A stretch of 64,000 bases of DNA, from the NCBI GenBank assembly GCA_029834535.1, contig JAQMWT010000377.1, forward strand, positions 43,750 to 107,749. The letters are read 5' to 3'. Below are positions 39,634-49,000 of the stretch, piece by piece. Positions within the stretch are counted from its first letter, which is position 1; each line of letters starts with the position of its first letter. A program made the position numbers and the translations under genes. The stretch comes from Chrysophaeum taylorii. Its lineage: Eukaryota; Sar; Pelagophyceae; Pelagomonadales; Pelagomonadaceae. The notes below the pieces were generated by a model, which worked only from the letters and a program-made list of their open reading frames with translations, was not told where the DNA came from and did not search any database.

Positions 39634-41373
39634 TTAATCATCATCGTCGTCAGAGGACGAGGTCGTGTCGTCGCGCTTCTTGGAGGCCCTCTTCTTCGTC
39701 TTCTTTTTCTTGCTTTTTTTCGGGCGTTTGTGCATGTCGTCGTCGTCGTCGTCGTCGTCGTGTTTTCGTTTCTTTTTTTTCTTGCTCTCCTTATTTTCCT
39801 TCTTGCTCTTCTTCTTCTTAGTCTTCTTCTTCGAGCGCGGAGACTCGTCGTCGCGTCGTCGCCGTTGGTCCGGGGACTCGTCGTCGCGTCGTCTGTCCGG
39901 GGACTCGTCGGAATGTCGCCGCCGCGAGAGCGCGGCGGCGTCGCGATTATCGTCGCGCGCGAAGATCTCGGCAAGGAGACCGTCGGCAGGGCTTTGGGAT
40001 CGCGCCGCCGGGGGCGCTGGCCCAGCCGCTTGTTGTTGTTGTTGTTGTTGTTGTTGTTGCTTTGATGATGTGTCGTCGGAGTTCTGGTCGTCGACAGCAT
40101 CGAAGATTGCCTTGAAGACGTCGACCGCGGGCCTCGGGGGGGGCGCGACGTCGGGGACATCCTGGTGGTGTTGTGGCTGGGCGTTCTCGAGAAAGGCGCC
40201 GACGGCCTTGTCGTATTGCTTTGAGCTCGCTGTGGTGGTGGTGGTGGTGGTAGTGGGCTCCCCCGAGGTCCGCGCGAACTGGCGGTCCCGGAGCGCAGCG
40301 ACGTCGGTGCCGGGCTTGACGACGGGTACGGGGAGGCCAAAACGCTTGCAGACGAGCGGGAGGGGCTGCCAGGGCGCGGTGGTGCGCGTCGGCTTAATTT
40401 TTCTAATAAGCTGGGTGTTGTCCTGGGAGTCTGGTTCGGGCTGCTGCTGCTGCTTCTTGGAGAGCGCGGGGCGACTAAGGCCGGCGGAGAGTCGAACCGG
40501 AGGCTCGATTGTTGTCGCGGTGAAGCGACCCGTCATAGCCGACTTGAGGGCCGCCATCTTGTCGGAGGAGGCTACGGGGAGCGGTTTGCGGCCGCCAGCC
40601 TTGGCAGCGGCGATCCAGGGCGACTCGAGGGGGGGCTCGGCGAAGTCGTGGACTCGTCGCCACGACGCCGGCGGTTCGGGGAGCTCGCGGCGCGCCGGTC
40701 GGGGCTCGCCGAGGGAGCGCTTGAAGCCCGAGAGCGCCGCGCCCGGCGATACCCTCGGTCTCTCGAGCATCAGGCGGGGTGGGCGGTTCTCCTCCACCAA
40801 CGCCGCACTGTAGGAGGCCCCGCCGCCGTAGACGTCGTCCTCGTCCTCGTCTAAAGCGAATCCCGAAGCGCCTCGAGCGACGGAACGAGCCACATTTTCG
40901 TACACGTCCGAGACGCGGATAATGCTCGTGGTCTTCTGACTCGCCGTCGCCAGCGATCCCGCGTACCCCAAGCAGTGGCGGTCGGTCTTGACCTCGATAC
41001 GTGGCGTCGGAATCTCGTCCGGGACCGCCTCGACGACGCCCGTCGACGCGCGTCGTGCTGCCATCTTGCGCCGTCGCAACAGCCGCAGCATCGCGTTGCT
41101 CCGCGACTCCTCGTACGCCGCCGAGATCTTCAGCCGACTCCCCAGCAGCCCGTCCTCCTCGTCCGCAAAGTCCGCGGGGGTGTGCAAGGGCACGGCCTGC
41201 CGTCGCTCCCTCGACGACTTGAACTCGCTCGGGGTCCAGCCTTCCTCGGAACCCACCGTGTTGTGGTACCCCGCCGAAAACCCGCCCGCAAACGCCCCGT
41301 GAAACCTCCGCCCGCGCTCCACCTCGCGCGCGTACCACGCGTTGTGCTGCTTCTCGCGCACGACGCTGCTCAT
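39634..41373 (-). CDS. GPATCH1/TGH-like splicing factor lacking an evident G-patch, 579 aa
   Basis: The N-terminal domain (FHGAFAGGFSAGYHNTVGSEEGWTPSEFKSSRERR, then DFADEEDG) is the DUF1604 domain of GPATCH1 and plant TGH, linked to pre-mRNA splicing and miRNA processing. A second conserved block, PLPLVCKRFGLPVPV, is also present. The glycine-rich G-patch normally between them is not visible; the corresponding region reads HCLGYAGSLATASQ. The C-terminal third is low-complexity: poly-Gln (about 40035-40064), poly-Thr, RS-like and long Lys/Asp runs. ATG at 41373; divergent from the FKBP gene, 130 bp apart. Intronless. Confidence 0.8.
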   Translation of the reverse strand: MSSVVREKQHNAWYAREVERGRRFHGAFAGGFSAGYHNTVGSEEGWTPSEFKSSRERRQAVPLHTPADFADEEDGLLGSRLKISAAYEESRSNAMLRLLRRRKMAARRASTGVVEAVPDEIPTPRIEVKTDRHCLGYAGSLATASQKTTSIIRVSDVYENVARSVARGASGFALDEDEDDVYGGGASYSAALVEENRPPRLMLERPRVSPGAALSGFKRSLGEPRPARRELPEPPASWRRVHDFAEPPLESPWIAAAKAGGRKPLPVASSDKMAALKSAMTGRFTATTIEPPVRLSAGLSRPALSKKQQQQPEPDSQDNTQLIRKIKPTRTTAPWQPLPLVCKRFGLPVPVVKPGTDVAALRDRQFARTSGEPTTTTTTTTASSKQYDKAVGAFLENAQPQHHQDVPDVAPPPRPAVDVFKAIFDAVDDQNSDDTSSKQQQQQQQQQQAAGPAPPAARSQSPADGLLAEIFARDDNRDAAALSRRRHSDESPDRRRDDESPDQRRRRDDESPRSKKKTKKKKSKKENKESKKKKKRKHDDDDDDDDMHKRPKKSKKKKTKKRASKKRDDTTSSSDDDDD

Positions 41374-41503
41374 CTTGCGACCGAGAGGGTTAAGCGTGGT
41401 GCAAAAGCCGAGGTCTTCTCGAGAGCTTTAAAAAAAAAACCTCTACCCTCTCTAATAATGACGCTCGGTCGACATCTTAACCAAAACCCCCGACGAAACA
41501 GTA

Positions 41504-42063
41504 ATGTTTCGCGTCGTCGTCTTCTTCGCGTTGTTAGTGGCCGTTGCCGACGCGGCCAAGGCATGCCAAGGCGAGGCGATCATTTTCCTATAAAAATGTG
41601 TGTGCTCTAGGCGAGGAGCTGCCCAAAGACTCGAAACTTCGGATCGGCGTCAAGAAGCGCGCTGATGACTGCGCGCGAAAGGCAAAGAACGGCGACCGCC
41701 TTTCGATGCACTACACGGGGACCCTTTTCAGCGACTGCTCCGAATTTGACAGCTCGCGTACCCGCGACCCTTTCTCCTTTACGCTCGGAAACGGCGAAGT
41801 CATCCAGGGCTGGGACCAGGGCCTCAGAGGAATGTGCGTCGGCGAACAGCGCAAACTCACGATTCCTTCCGACCTCGGTACCCCGTTTCTCTTTTATTTT
41901 TAACATCGCCACAGGCTACGGCGATTCTGGCAGCGGCGACAAGATCCCCGGCGGGAGCACGCTCGTCTTCGACGTCGAGCTTATCGATATTCAAGATGCT
42001 TCCAAGAAGAAAAAGAAGCGCTCTCCCAAGAAGAAAAAGAAGGCCAAAAAGGCCGAAATCTAA
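41504..42063 (+). CDS. ER-type FKBP peptidyl-prolyl isomerase (FKBP2-like), 3 exons, 160 aa
   Basis: Exons 41504-41570, 41611-41877, 41915-42063. Exon 1 encodes a signal peptide ([20 protein letters not shown]). The FKBP domain follows: [61 protein letters not shown] (the last bases restored by splicing), [11 protein letters not shown]. The key pocket residues Y, F, D, W are present. The C-terminus is a Lys-rich tail (KKKKKR...KKAEI) rather than KDEL. Intron 1 appears to be a 40-bp GC-AG intron and intron 2 is only 37 bp (GT-AG). It folds proteins in the secretory pathway. Confidence 0.88.
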
Positions 42064-42993
42064 GTAAGAAATCCCCCCCTCCTACTTCCGGGTGGCGATC
42101 GGTCCTGCCGACACTGCTCGGGGTACTTTGTGTGGCGTTACGCACCAGCATACTAGCTTATCCCTGCGCAAGGGTCGAGGGCCGACTGACTTCAGAGCGT
42201 CATGATCCAGGAGCAGCTGCAGAGGGGGGGGTCGCGAGCTCGCGACGGAAGAAAGAAGAAGTCCTGGATTCCGTGGTGCCGTTCTCGCGGTGGAACTACG
42301 GAAGACCCTAGCGTAGTTGCTTGCACCAAGAACAATATTCCGAGGCATGCATACGGCTCCACAGCATGCATGTGCAGCGGAGTGCTGACGCCCAACATCG
42401 ATCGGTTCGGATTCCAATCGGCCCGACAGAGTGGATATATATCGCGATCCAATGAGCTTTGCGCGTGGAATCGTCGTCGGAGCAGGCTGTATAGAAAGAA
42501 CTAGTGTAAAAAAAACCAAAACGATACAGACAACGGCATAATAAAATATTGAGACCGACCTTATTCTGTGCGGGTCGAGACTTCTTCAACCGCGCGTCAA
42601 CGATGTCGCGCTCGTCCCGACAGTCGCGCATCAGCATCGTTCCGAGGTACTGGGATGAACTGACCTTCGCCGAGCTCCAAGTCGGAGAGATCGACGACAT
42701 CGTTTTTCCCGCCGCCGGGATCGTCGCGGTGATGCAGCAACGAATGGTACCTTAAGACCATCATCACCAGAGTGAACTAACTAACTTCCTCGCCAAGGTC
42801 GGTATGGTGCCGCATGAAGCGCGAAGCTAGCCCGACGACGACGCACGTCTTTAGGGCCGCCATCATCTAGAAGAGTGTCGGCCCGTGGTGGGGATGCCGA
42901 TCTGCGCCTGAGAATACAACGGCAGCCAACGGAGTAGTAGTAGTTCTTACGTATTATTAGGGTTGTTGTTTTCCATGTCGTCGGAGAGATAAT
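42064..42993. other. Intergenic ~0.9 kb, no supported long gene
   Basis: Apart from the small candidate at 42603-42830, both strands show only short frames. TATATAT at about 42435 and several A-rich stretches are present. No repeats matching elsewhere in the window were seen. Confidence 0.4.
42603..42830 (+). CDS. Possible small two-exon protein, 58 aa
   Basis: ATG at 42603 opens a frame (MSRSSRQSRISIVPRYWDEL...) with balanced composition and a clearly protein-like middle (FAELQVGEIDDIVFPAAGIV). It ends at CGA ATG, followed by a candidate 51-bp GT-AG intron (42747-42797). The second exon adds VGMVPHEARS and a stop. No family recognised. Splicing is inferred; without it the frame stops after 50 codons. 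Confidence 0.3.
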
Positions 42994-43425
42994 ATGTTCG
43001 ACGCGAGCGACGACGACGACCTTCTTTCGGAGGAAGAGGCCCTGCCACAGGGAGACGAAAGCCCGCCTCCACCGCCGACTGAGAAGATGTCCGCGTCGGC
43101 GGTGCTAGACAACGCGTCGGCGTTTCACGTCCCAGAGCCTGCAGGTTCGCTCAAGACCACAAACTCTCGGCGTAGGACGATACGGGCAAAGGTCGTCGAC
43201 ACGGGTGACGAGTACGAAGCAGAGTCCGTGCGACTACAGCGAGCTGCCCGCAAAGCCGCGAGAGCGGTCGATCGGAAGCGACGCGAAGAGACGTGCGCTC
43301 TCCCGGCCTACGACCGGCCCTCGATGCACGGCAAGAAAATAGTGCTCTCCGTCGGGCCTTCGTCGCTGCCAGAAGGCATGCGTGTGACTTACACCCGCAT
43401 ACCTCCCAAGAGGCCGCGCCTCTAG
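42994..43425 (+). CDS. Small hydrophilic protein, 143 aa
   Basis: An acidic N-terminus (DASDDDDLLSEEE), a Pro run, then a basic, helical middle (ESVRLQRAARKAARAVDRKRREE) and a conserved-looking C-terminus (MHGKKIVLSVGPSSLPEGMRVTYTRIPPKRPRL) with a terminal PKRPRL that looks like a nuclear localisation signal. No named domain. The acidic-basic layout suggests a nuclear or RNP-associated small protein (inference). ATG at 42994. Confidence 0.55.
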   Translation: MFDASDDDDLLSEEEALPQGDESPPPPPTEKMSASAVLDNASAFHVPEPAGSLKTTNSRRRTIRAKVVDTGDEYEAESVRLQRAARKAARAVDRKRREETCALPAYDRPSMHGKKIVLSVGPSSLPEGMRVTYTRIPPKRPRL

Positions 43426-43694
43426 AGATTAGTATTGCACTTTGCTTGAGTAGGCGCATTAAGCACCGTATAATGTGAATTGTTTACGCGCCGCAATATA
43501 ATAGGATTGGTTCTTCGGCGTATCACTCGCGCCCATCATCGAATCGAATCGAATCGAATCGAATCGCATTTTTTTCATCGTACGTCCCCACTGCCCTCGC
43601 TTGTTTTTATCGAGTCGCTCATGGCCAGCTCGGTCGGTTGGGTGGGAGAGAAGGAGATCTCCGTTCTCCTTCTGGCAGCAGCCCGAGATCGGTA
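43426..43694. repeat. Intergenic with (CGAAT)n pentanucleotide
   Basis: 43539-43567 holds about five copies of gaatc/cgaat. The flanks show no coding signal. It lies between the small gene and the 3' end of the TPR gene on the minus strand. Confidence 0.7.
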
Positions 43695-45368
43695 TCATGG
43701 TGAACCGGCGACCTTTTGATACAGAGCCCGGCAATCATGAGCCGCGAGCCAGGCCCGCGTCGCTCGCTTGAGCACACCGTCGGGATCCCCGGGCCGGAGT
43801 TGGTCGGCGAGCGCGGCGTAGAGGGCGCAGGCTTGGGCGGGGCCGCGGAGGATCGCGGTGGCGTTCGCCCGGAGGAACTGGAAGCGCGCTCGACCGGGGT
43901 CGTGAGTGGTGGTGTCGCTTCGGGCTTGGTCCAAGACGCGGAGGGCATCGGAGGGTTGGTTCCGGGAGAGCAGAATGGCGGCGAGGAATTCGTCGGCCGG
44001 AGGAACCATCGGCCAGCCGTAGGGCGAGGGTCCGAGGGTGCGTTGCTTTGAAACCGCTGCAAAGCCGGGGCGTGGGTCGCCGTCCACCAGGGCCTCGAGC
44101 GCGAGAGCGGCGACCAGCAGGGACTGGCCGAACAAGGAGCCATCGTCGAGAATCCTGATTTCGTCGGCACAAACCAAAGCCGCGCGGCGATCGTTTTTTC
44201 GCGCGAAGCATAGCCCCGCGGCAAAGTAAACAGAAACGTTTGCCTGGCGCGACCACAGGTAGAGGTCGTCGAGATTGCGGGGGTCGTCGCAGGTCGCGCA
44301 CGCGGGGACCAGGAGGTCGAGGAGCTCGCCGCAGTCTGCTTCCTTTCGGGAGTCGTAGTACGCGGAGGAGGTGGATTCGATTACCTCCAAGGCGGTCATC
44401 TGGGCGACGCGGTACACTTCACCATACCGAGCCTCGCGGAGCGTCGAGTTGTGCGCCCTATGAAACTCGCCGCGTTGTAAGAGGCAGTAGTGCTGGAACT
44501 GCGCCGAGTGGTGATCGAAAAAGGTACCGGGATTTTCGAGGCCCGGGTGCGCGGCGAGAAACTTCTGCGAGGCGGCTATCGCGTCGTCGTTCGCTTCGAC
44601 GCACGACCCCCACCGGCCCTGTCTCAGTGCCAAGTGGCTCGGCATGTGTTGGGCATGCCACGCGGAGGGCGCGGCGAGCGGGTAAGCCTCCGCGGCGGCG
44701 GACGCCGAGCTCGCGGTCGCGGGCGCGTCGGCGAGATGAATTGTGTAATGTAAGGCCCCCGGGTGGTCGGGCTTGAGGTCGAGGACGCTTTTAAGGAGCC
44801 TCGCGGCCGCGGCTGCGTAGGTTTCGTTGCCGCGCCACGAGTCGTTCCCTCGACTCGCAAAACCCCATTCGCCCGGACTCGCGTAGGCGATCAGAGCGAG
44901 AGCGAGAGCGACGCGCGCCTCGAGGTCGTCCTCGATCGCGGCCATTTGATTCGTGTAGGCCTCGAGGTCTCTAGGGGTCTCCCAGTACGCGAGCAGCGCA
45001 TCGACGTACTGCTTCTCGCGCGACGACGACTCGCGGCCGCTCGCGAGCCACAACTTCGCCGCCTCGCACGCGTCGTCGTCGTCCTCGCTCAGCCAGACAG
45101 GTTGCCAACAGCTCTGCAAGATACCCCACCGCGCCATCACGAAGTTCTCGGACAGAGCGGCGGCTTTGAGGAATTCTCGCCGCGCGTTCGCGTACAAAAA
45201 GTTCTGCAGCAGCGCAGCCCCCGTGTCGAAGGCCTCGCGCTCGAGCGACCCCCGCGCCGCACCCGTCAGGTTCCCGTAGTCGATTGCGTCGGCCCCGACC
45301 TCCCACTCCCACGCGCTGCTTCCCCAAAATACCAACAACATCATCATCATCTTGATTTTTGTGGACAT
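43695..45368 (-). CDS. Secreted or organellar TPR-like protein, 557 aa
   Basis: N-terminal signal-type sequence (KIKMMMMLLVFWGSSAWEW). The mature part contains repeated helical pairs of TPR character: NARREFLKAAALSENFVMAR, LLKSVLDLKPDHPGALHY, SPYGW...AAILLSRNQPSDALRVLDQA. The conserved-looking HDA-type segments SAWHAQHMPSHLALRQGRW and NPGTFFDHHSAQFQHYCLL resemble TPR proteins found across algae and bacteria, often annotated only as TPR repeat proteins. The His-rich motifs could bind a metal but this is unproven. Start ATG at 45368. Intronless. Confidence 0.7.
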   Translation of the reverse strand: MSTKIKMMMMLLVFWGSSAWEWEVGADAIDYGNLTGAARGSLEREAFDTGAALLQNFLYANARREFLKAAALSENFVMARWGILQSCWQPVWLSEDDDDACEAAKLWLASGRESSSREKQYVDALLAYWETPRDLEAYTNQMAAIEDDLEARVALALALIAYASPGEWGFASRGNDSWRGNETYAAAAARLLKSVLDLKPDHPGALHYTIHLADAPATASSASAAAEAYPLAAPSAWHAQHMPSHLALRQGRWGSCVEANDDAIAASQKFLAAHPGLENPGTFFDHHSAQFQHYCLLQRGEFHRAHNSTLREARYGEVYRVAQMTALEVIESTSSAYYDSRKEADCGELLDLLVPACATCDDPRNLDDLYLWSRQANVSVYFAAGLCFARKNDRRAALVCADEIRILDDGSLFGQSLLVAALALEALVDGDPRPGFAAVSKQRTLGPSPYGWPMVPPADEFLAAILLSRNQPSDALRVLDQARSDTTTHDPGRARFQFLRANATAILRGPAQACALYAALADQLRPGDPDGVLKRATRAWLAAHDCRALYQKVAGSP

Positions 45369-46041
45369 TTTTACATTACTTGTTGGGGCGCGGCTTTTCT
45401 TCTGGTACCCCCCCTCTTATTATTATTATCATCATCACCAGTCGACCTGTGATAAAAACCGGCTTCTGGTGCGTGAGTGAGCCGCCGCTGGAAAGAAGCC
45501 GTGGCTCGCGAGAGCGAGCTCGAGCGAGCCTTATCCCGTCGCACGCCGAACAACGAAGACTCACCACCACCCCGACTAACGTCGATTATCTTGACGGTCC
45601 CGTCATCGATCGATCCTAGACAGACGTCTTTTTACACGCACATCCAGCGGTCGGCTGCTTAGCATCCAAGATCCTCGACTCAAAGGGCCTGTTTGTACGA
45701 ACTTTGAGCAGTGCGGGCGCTCGAGGGGTGGGGGGGGCGCCAAGTACGTACGCGAATGTCGTGACGTCGATGCCGCCGACAGCGGCAGCCCCACGACGAG
45801 CTCAAGGCCATCATCGACGACCGACTTTGGCAAACAAACGAAGGAAGGAAGGAAGGAAGGAAGTTACTTCACCCACAACAACACGGTGGCGCTCGGTGCA
45901 TCGACGCCGGACACGCCGCTTCGTGCGTGTCCTAGTGCGAAGAGGCGTGGAACGCGTTCTACTACGCCCCAACCAAGTAGCATGCGATAGGGATTTATAG
46001 GATTCCGATTCCGCCACGTGGTGGGCGTTAGTTAACCGCGG
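45369..46041. other. Divergent intergenic region, 673 bp
   Basis: Separates two divergent genes. It contains a (ggaa)n run at 45839-45862 and a TTATTATTAT run near 45417. No supported coding frame. Likely promoter region for both the TPR gene and the 1448-residue protein. Confidence 0.45.
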
Positions 46042-49000
46042 ATGGAGGAAATCGTCGAGAGCCGGCTCGCGTGCCTGCGGCGGCTCGTCGACGGTCCCGA
46101 AGCGTCCGACGAGGCGGCGTTCGTGCCGTCGGCACCCGAGGAGCTCCGACGACGCTTCAGCGCGTGCGTGCGTCTCGCCGCGCGACACCGACTCGGACGC
46201 GTTTCGGCACCCGATGGGTGTTCCGAAGTGGTACCCTTCCTCAAGTGCATGTTCGAGGAGCGCGAGAAACTGTCGTGCGGCGCGTTGCTGGACCACCTCG
46301 GCGCCATCTGCGGGTCGTGGCTCGACTACGAGGAACTCGTGGAGGTCGTGGACGCGATCGGAGCGGACGGTTCGGTAACTTTCGTCGCGGTTAAGAACTA
46401 CGTATTGCACACCGCTCCCGAGCACGTCGTGGAGGTGGCGGCGCGCGTCCGCCGAGGACTCCTCGAGGACCAGGATGAAGCGGCTTTTTCGAGGCTCGCG
46501 GACAAACGGTCCTCGGTGTTGTCGGCGCGAAAACTACACTCTTGGGTCGTGCAACATCTCGAGCTGGATTTGACAAAGTCCGAGGTCGTCGCTGTGCTAC
46601 GGACCTTCAACGAGGCCGCTGGCGTCGCGGAGAATGGTGCCGACGTCGACAAGGCCGCGTTTACGCAATTTTTGAGGACGGAGGGCCTCATGAAGCGGCT
46701 GTTGCGGCGGCTCGCGACACCGACCGCGCCCGTCGTCGACGTTCGGGTCAGCGTCTCGCGTGCTGAGGAGGACGATCTCCGCGCGCAAGGGTACGAAGCT
46801 GTGTTGGACCCTATCAAACACTCTTGCGACGACGACGACGACGACGACGACGACGCTCGACACCCGCCGTGCGACCTCCTGCGCGGCGGCGGCGGAGGCG
46901 GTACGGCGGCTAACGTGCTCAACGTGGGGCGGCATCGCGCGTGCGTGTGGTACCTGCGGAAGCGCGGGACGCGGCTGCGGCCGGTCATCGACGTGCGGCT
47001 CGAGTCCTCGAGGACAAACTCGGCTCTCGCCGTTGTGGGGTACACGTGCGTCGACAAGAACCTCAGCAGCGGCGTGCTGCGCGGGGCGCGGTATCTGTGG
47101 ATCGCGCGGTCGCGGGGTCCTCTAGCGGTCCACGGCGACCGGGACCTCGTCGACCTCAAGGTAACGGTGGGCCGCGCCGCAGTCGTCGACGACCCCATCC
47201 ACCTGCCGCCCGACGGGTCTTACGTCCGAGTCGAGGGGAACGTCGGGGGCTTCGGCCGCTCAAAGTACCGCGATATTTTCTTGTGGGTCCAACCGCGCGA
47301 AAAGCGCGCGGCGACCGACGTCGTGCCGGCCGCGTATGCGCAGTGGTCGCCGCACCGTCGCCGCCTCGAGTGCGAGGTGTCGTGCCGCCACGCCGTCCGC
47401 ACCCACGCGCCGCCGACGCCCACGGGAGCGCCCGACCTCGGCGGCCTCTTCTGCCGCCACACGGCCTCGGGCAAGCTCGGGAAGCGAGAGTTTGCCAAAC
47501 TGCTGCGCGACGTCGGCTTCAACCTCGAACCCGCCGACCGCGACGTCCTCATGAGCCGGCTCGCGGTATCCTCGCGCGCGGAGAGGGTCTGGATCGACCT
47601 CGAGGACTTCAGGACCTGCTTCGCACTCGCCGAGCGCGACCTCGACGAGGTCGCGGCCGACCTCAAGCGCCGGATTCGCCACAACAACAAGACCAACGCG
47701 ATACGCCTAGTTCTCGACGCGGTCACGGCCAACGGCTCGGCAAACCTCACGCTCGCCGAGCTCGGATCAGCGCTACGGCACGTCGGTCACTTTCTCACGC
47801 AGGCCGAGCTCTCGCGCCTCGCGAAGCGCTGGTCGACGTCCGCGCTCGACGGCGAGGTCGACGCTGACGCGTTCCTCAAATTCCTCGAGGCACGCAGCGG
47901 CGACGACGACGCCGATAACGACGATATCGCGCGACGCTCGGCGGCGCGCGTACAGCTCGCCGCCGACGCCTTCCGTTCCTACGTCCTCGACGCTCCAAAA
48001 CATTTTGCACAGACGTACGTGCGGTTGTCGCGAACGACGCACCAGCGCGCGCGGCCGTCCCCCGACGAGGCGCAGCCGCCATCTGCTGCCGAAACGGCGT
48101 GGGTCGCGCTCACGCAGCTTCGCGCGCAGCGACTGCGACGATTCGCGGGCGTGCCCCTCGTGATGACGATGATGGGCAAGAAGAATAGCCATCGAGTCGG
48201 CGGGGACGACCGGACGGCGACCGAGTCTTTATCGCTGTCGACGTCGGCATTCCTCGAGGCCGACGACCTCGCGCTCGCTCTCGAGCGCCAGCTCCAGTTC
48301 GCTGGCGTCGATCGCCTCGCGCCCGTCGAGTACGGCATGCTCGTCGCGGTGATCGCGACCGAGGGCGATCGCATCGACGCGCGCAGCTTGGCCGAGTTCG
48401 CCGAACAGCCGTTCCGCCCGATCGCCGAGCTTCTGCGCGTGCTCGACCACCGCGTCCTCCGCCTCGGCGGCGACCTCCTCGCTCTCTACCGCGACACTGC
48501 GCGCGGGGAGGACGTCCTCGGCTCGCTCGCGCAGTACCGTGCGTGCCTGTTCGACACGCTCGCGCAACTCGGACTCGTCGACGACGGAGGCTTTCCCAAG
48601 CGCATGTCGGTCGACCGCCTGCGCCGCGAGATCGTCCGCGCCGCGCGGCACGACGAGGACGACGGCGTAGTCGCGCGCATATCTCTGGCGGAGTGGTGCA
48701 GCCTCGCCCAGCACGCGGCCGCCGACGCCGAGAGGCACCCCAAGCATCGGGTCGACGCCAAGGCGTTCGTCGAGGGCCTGTGCCGGCTCCTCGCCGGTGA
48801 CGAGGCCGGCGGCCTGTTGCCCATATTGAAGCCGGGAGCCAAAAACGAGCGCCGCCTCGGCGTCGCGTGCCGCGACCTCGCACGACGTATCCAGCGCCGG
48901 GATCAACACCAAGATTACGGAGACTGGTTGCGGCGTGAACTCGCGGCGCACGACCTCCCGCAGTCGCTGCCCGCGCCGGCAAACGTCTTCCAACAGCTCC

